Source of the DNA: Symbiodinium natans
Lineage: Eukaryota; Sar; Dinophyceae; Suessiales; Symbiodiniaceae
Direction of reading: 5' to 3'
Assembly: GCA_905221605.1 (NCBI GenBank)
Contig: CAJNDS010000705.1
Location: 1 to 52,500 of the forward strand
Length of the DNA: 52,500 nt
The translations under genes were made by a program, and so were the position numbers. Each line of letters begins with the position of its first letter. Within the stretch, counting starts at the first letter, position 1. The notes under the pieces are model-generated. The model did no database searches. It saw only the letters and a list, made by a program, of their open reading frames with translations, and was not told the origin of the DNA. Positions 52,201 through 52,500 of the stretch are shown piece by piece.

Positions 52201-52500
52201 GGCCATCCCCCGTCCGCGGCTGGCTCTGGCATGATGTGGCACTGGGTGTCCTGGAGCAGGTTATGAGACATTCCTTGCAACTGGATCTGCCACTCCCACG
52301 AGCAACACGGACACGCAAGTCTGATCCTGATCCGAGGCGACTTCCGGCGGCACGGGTCACTGGGTGCAGGCCAGATGACCCAGTGGAAGCCCGAGGCTAG
52401 AGTGAGCGCAAGGTGCAGTTTTTCCCACAGGTCCACACGCATGGCGGCCTGGCCTTCGACTGCTTTGCCGGCATCACGGTCCAGACCCTAAGTAGGACCA
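38733..52500 (+). CDS. Locus X2: second copy of X1, incomplete at window end
   Basis: Start is MGIVMSSSAGGAAGG (38733-38778), again with Gly2 and Ser6, ending here at a GT donor where X1 has GC. All X1 exon groups recur in order: 38998-39478 (N-terminus), 40,112-40,300 (Cys-rich), 40382, 40893, 41,027-41156 (module 1), 41233-41322, 41433-41938 (linkers), 44875, 45034-45219 (module 2), 45444-45696 (module 3), 45861-46102 (module 4), 46271 (partial module 5), 46507-46883 (Cys-rich), 50845-51085 (module 6), 51344, ~51506-51980 (module 7), 52073 (Gly-rich) and 52431 (start of module 8). Frames are kept and most exon differences are silent. One possible defect is a one-base shift near 39,470. Its 3' end lies beyond the window. 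Confidence 0.75.
39380..39478 (+). CDS. X2 exon GSYSKEATSTYGY, frame differs from X1 at its end
   Basis: The exon encodes GSYSKEATSTYGYRPTTRR, ILRPKRSRGKNKQQ, 99 bases against 98 in X1. If the exon reads on into the Cys-rich stretch, X2 gives VPAGLRLLLRVLVPVAQ in place of CRPACVCCCVFWCRWL. If it is spliced at GT (39,479), X2 leaves phase 0 and X1 phase 2. Confidence 0.5.
41233..41322 (+). CDS. X2 exon HVPPCESC...EQLVRQ (intact version)
   Basis: The exon has the same 25 residues as X1, followed by QLVRQ and a GT donor. It shows what the X1 exon looked like before the retroelement-bearing DNA arrived at 21,406. Confidence 0.65.
42020..42680. repeat. Degenerate ~60-70 bp repeats in an X2 intron
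   Basis: Pieces such as CACATGGGGAGG, TTTCGCAACTT and GAAAACGTCGTG recur many times with variable spacing. A G run of 22 bases lies at about 42,179-42,200. None of this is present in the matching X1 intron of only about 280 bases. Confidence 0.6.
42681..42846. repeat. Direct repeat, two copies of ~62 bp
   Basis: GAAAGCACACTGTGAGATGA plus CTCTCAATGATAATCTGTTC at 42,683 recurs, with a few changes, at 42,788. Copy spacing is about 105 bases. Confidence 0.75.
42847..44864 (+). other. X2 intron DNA, no coding sequence seen
   Basis: About 2 kb is AT-richer than the exon-bearing parts, with repeated GGTTCAATGG-like words near 44,270-44,430. No module, linker exon or transposase/RT motif was found. 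Confidence 0.5.
46393..46472. repeat. 10 bp minisatellite GCGGGTGCAC, eight copies
   Basis: Eight exact tandem copies occur in X2; X1 has a single copy at the same place (26,659). The unit is not a multiple of three and 70 extra bases would shift a frame, so the site is most likely intronic. Confidence 0.95.
47200..48030. repeat. AT-rich decayed repeat, TTCCTATTNATTT unit
   Basis: More than twenty loose copies of a word like GGNTTCCTATTCATTTNAA occur at about 20-40 base spacing. The same word in reverse complement fills 49,960-50,310. Confidence 0.7.
48410..49050. repeat. Degenerate telomere-like repeats (TTTAGGG/TTAAGG)
   Basis: Many copies of TTTAGGG, GGTTTAAGG, AAACCCTA and GTTAAGGTTTA occur in both orientations, mixed with AAACCCATAGAGTT pieces. 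TTTAGGG is the plant-type telomere unit also reported for dinoflagellates. Copies are diverged, so this is an old interstitial block or a chance-derived repeat family. Confidence 0.55.
49051..49223. mobile_element. Foldback hairpin, possible MITE
   Basis: Left arm 49,051-49,125 and right arm 49,149-49,223 are reverse complements with few mismatches; both contain GGGACAGTACGGCAC, TTTATTGGTACCTGCA and GGGACAGTACAGCAC. The loop is about 23 bases. Ends are GGTTTTTTA...AAAAAACC. A target-site duplication is not clear. Confidence 0.75.
49228..49284. repeat. (AAAT)n and (AT)n microsatellite
   Basis: AAATAAAT runs pass into ATATATAT directly beside the foldback element. Confidence 0.95.
49450..49850. 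repeat. Degenerate GGGGATACTCT / GGACTCTTTGG repeat
   Basis: Words such as GGGACTCTTTGGGGATACTC and GGCACTCCAGGGATTCTCTG recur about every 25-35 bases. They create an antisense frame of about 140 codons rich in ESIP and SVP words, which I treat as a repeat product. Confidence 0.65.
49960..50310. repeat. AT-rich decayed repeat, inverted relative to 47.2-48.0 kb
   Basis: Words like AATAGGAATCTTAT and AAATTAATAGGAAG recur about every 25-40 bases, the reverse complement of the TTCCTATT unit upstream. Confidence 0.65.
50402..50656. repeat. Large imperfect palindrome of TCCAGAATTCCAGA words
   Basis: The left half repeats CCAGAATTCCAGATTTTT and GGGGCCCCC(A/T)GTTCCAG. The right half, from about 50,513, repeats CTGGAACTGGGGGCCCC and AAAAATCTGGAATTCTGG. 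The two halves pair over roughly 110 bases. Each word is itself nearly palindromic (GAATTC), so sub-hairpins are also possible. Confidence 0.85.
50717..50782. repeat. G run and (TA)n tract
   Basis: A run of about 16 G bases is followed by TATATATA and GATAGATAGAT. A similar T-run, G-run, (AT)n succession stands at 48,260-48,320 after the same ACGTAGGTTTT word. Confidence 0.9.

Overview
The window looks like nuclear DNA of a dinoflagellate, most likely of the Symbiodinium type. The grounds are: coding sequence in many short exons; introns that mostly start with GC or GA rather than GT and end AG, with a G right after the acceptor; genes all on the + strand; tandem gene duplication; abundant G-rich satellites; and degenerate TTTAGGG-like repeats. 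There is no bacterial operon, rRNA or tRNA that I can see. Gene models below were read by eye from reading frames, splice-site phase and comparison between the two duplicated copies.

Layout. 1-9.79 kb: no gene I can support. 9,795-13,327: a nearly complete multi-exon gene for tubulin-folding cofactor B (ubiquitin-like domain, linker, CAP-Gly domain, acidic C-terminus ending EEF). 13.4-18.6 kb: a repeat desert with a CT microsatellite, a GAAACGGGGATGAAA-type array, a ~100 bp tandem array, (ATTT)n, (GGAA)n and a satellite of two alternating ~115 bp monomers bounded by inverted flanks. 18,934-31,476: locus X1, a large multi-exon gene for an uncharacterised modular Cys/Trp-rich protein. 31.5-34.9 kb: mostly unassigned. 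35.2-37,771: locus Y, a relative with a clear transmembrane exon and a 308-residue terminal exon. 38,733-52,500: locus X2, a second copy of X1 running off the window.

The X/Y proteins share a module of about 30 residues: DC-x2-AG, then NW-x2-GWS, then KK-x-WCC, then GC. I find eight copies in X1 (one partial) and two in Y. Modules are separated by Val/Pro-rich (VHVPVP), His-rich and Gly-rich linkers. X1 and X2 start with a predicted N-myristoylation signal. Function is unknown.

X1 and X2 are direct tandem copies about 20 kb apart. Conserved exons keep order and frame and differ mainly at synonymous positions, which argues that both were selected for protein. Some long stretches, introns included, are almost identical, while other introns share no visible sequence: X1 carries a decayed LINE-type reverse transcriptase and a G-rich microsatellite, and X2 carries AT-rich decayed repeats, telomere-like repeats and two large hairpins. 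Exon boundaries are uncertain by a few bases where donor and acceptor share bases, and transcript data are needed to fix them.
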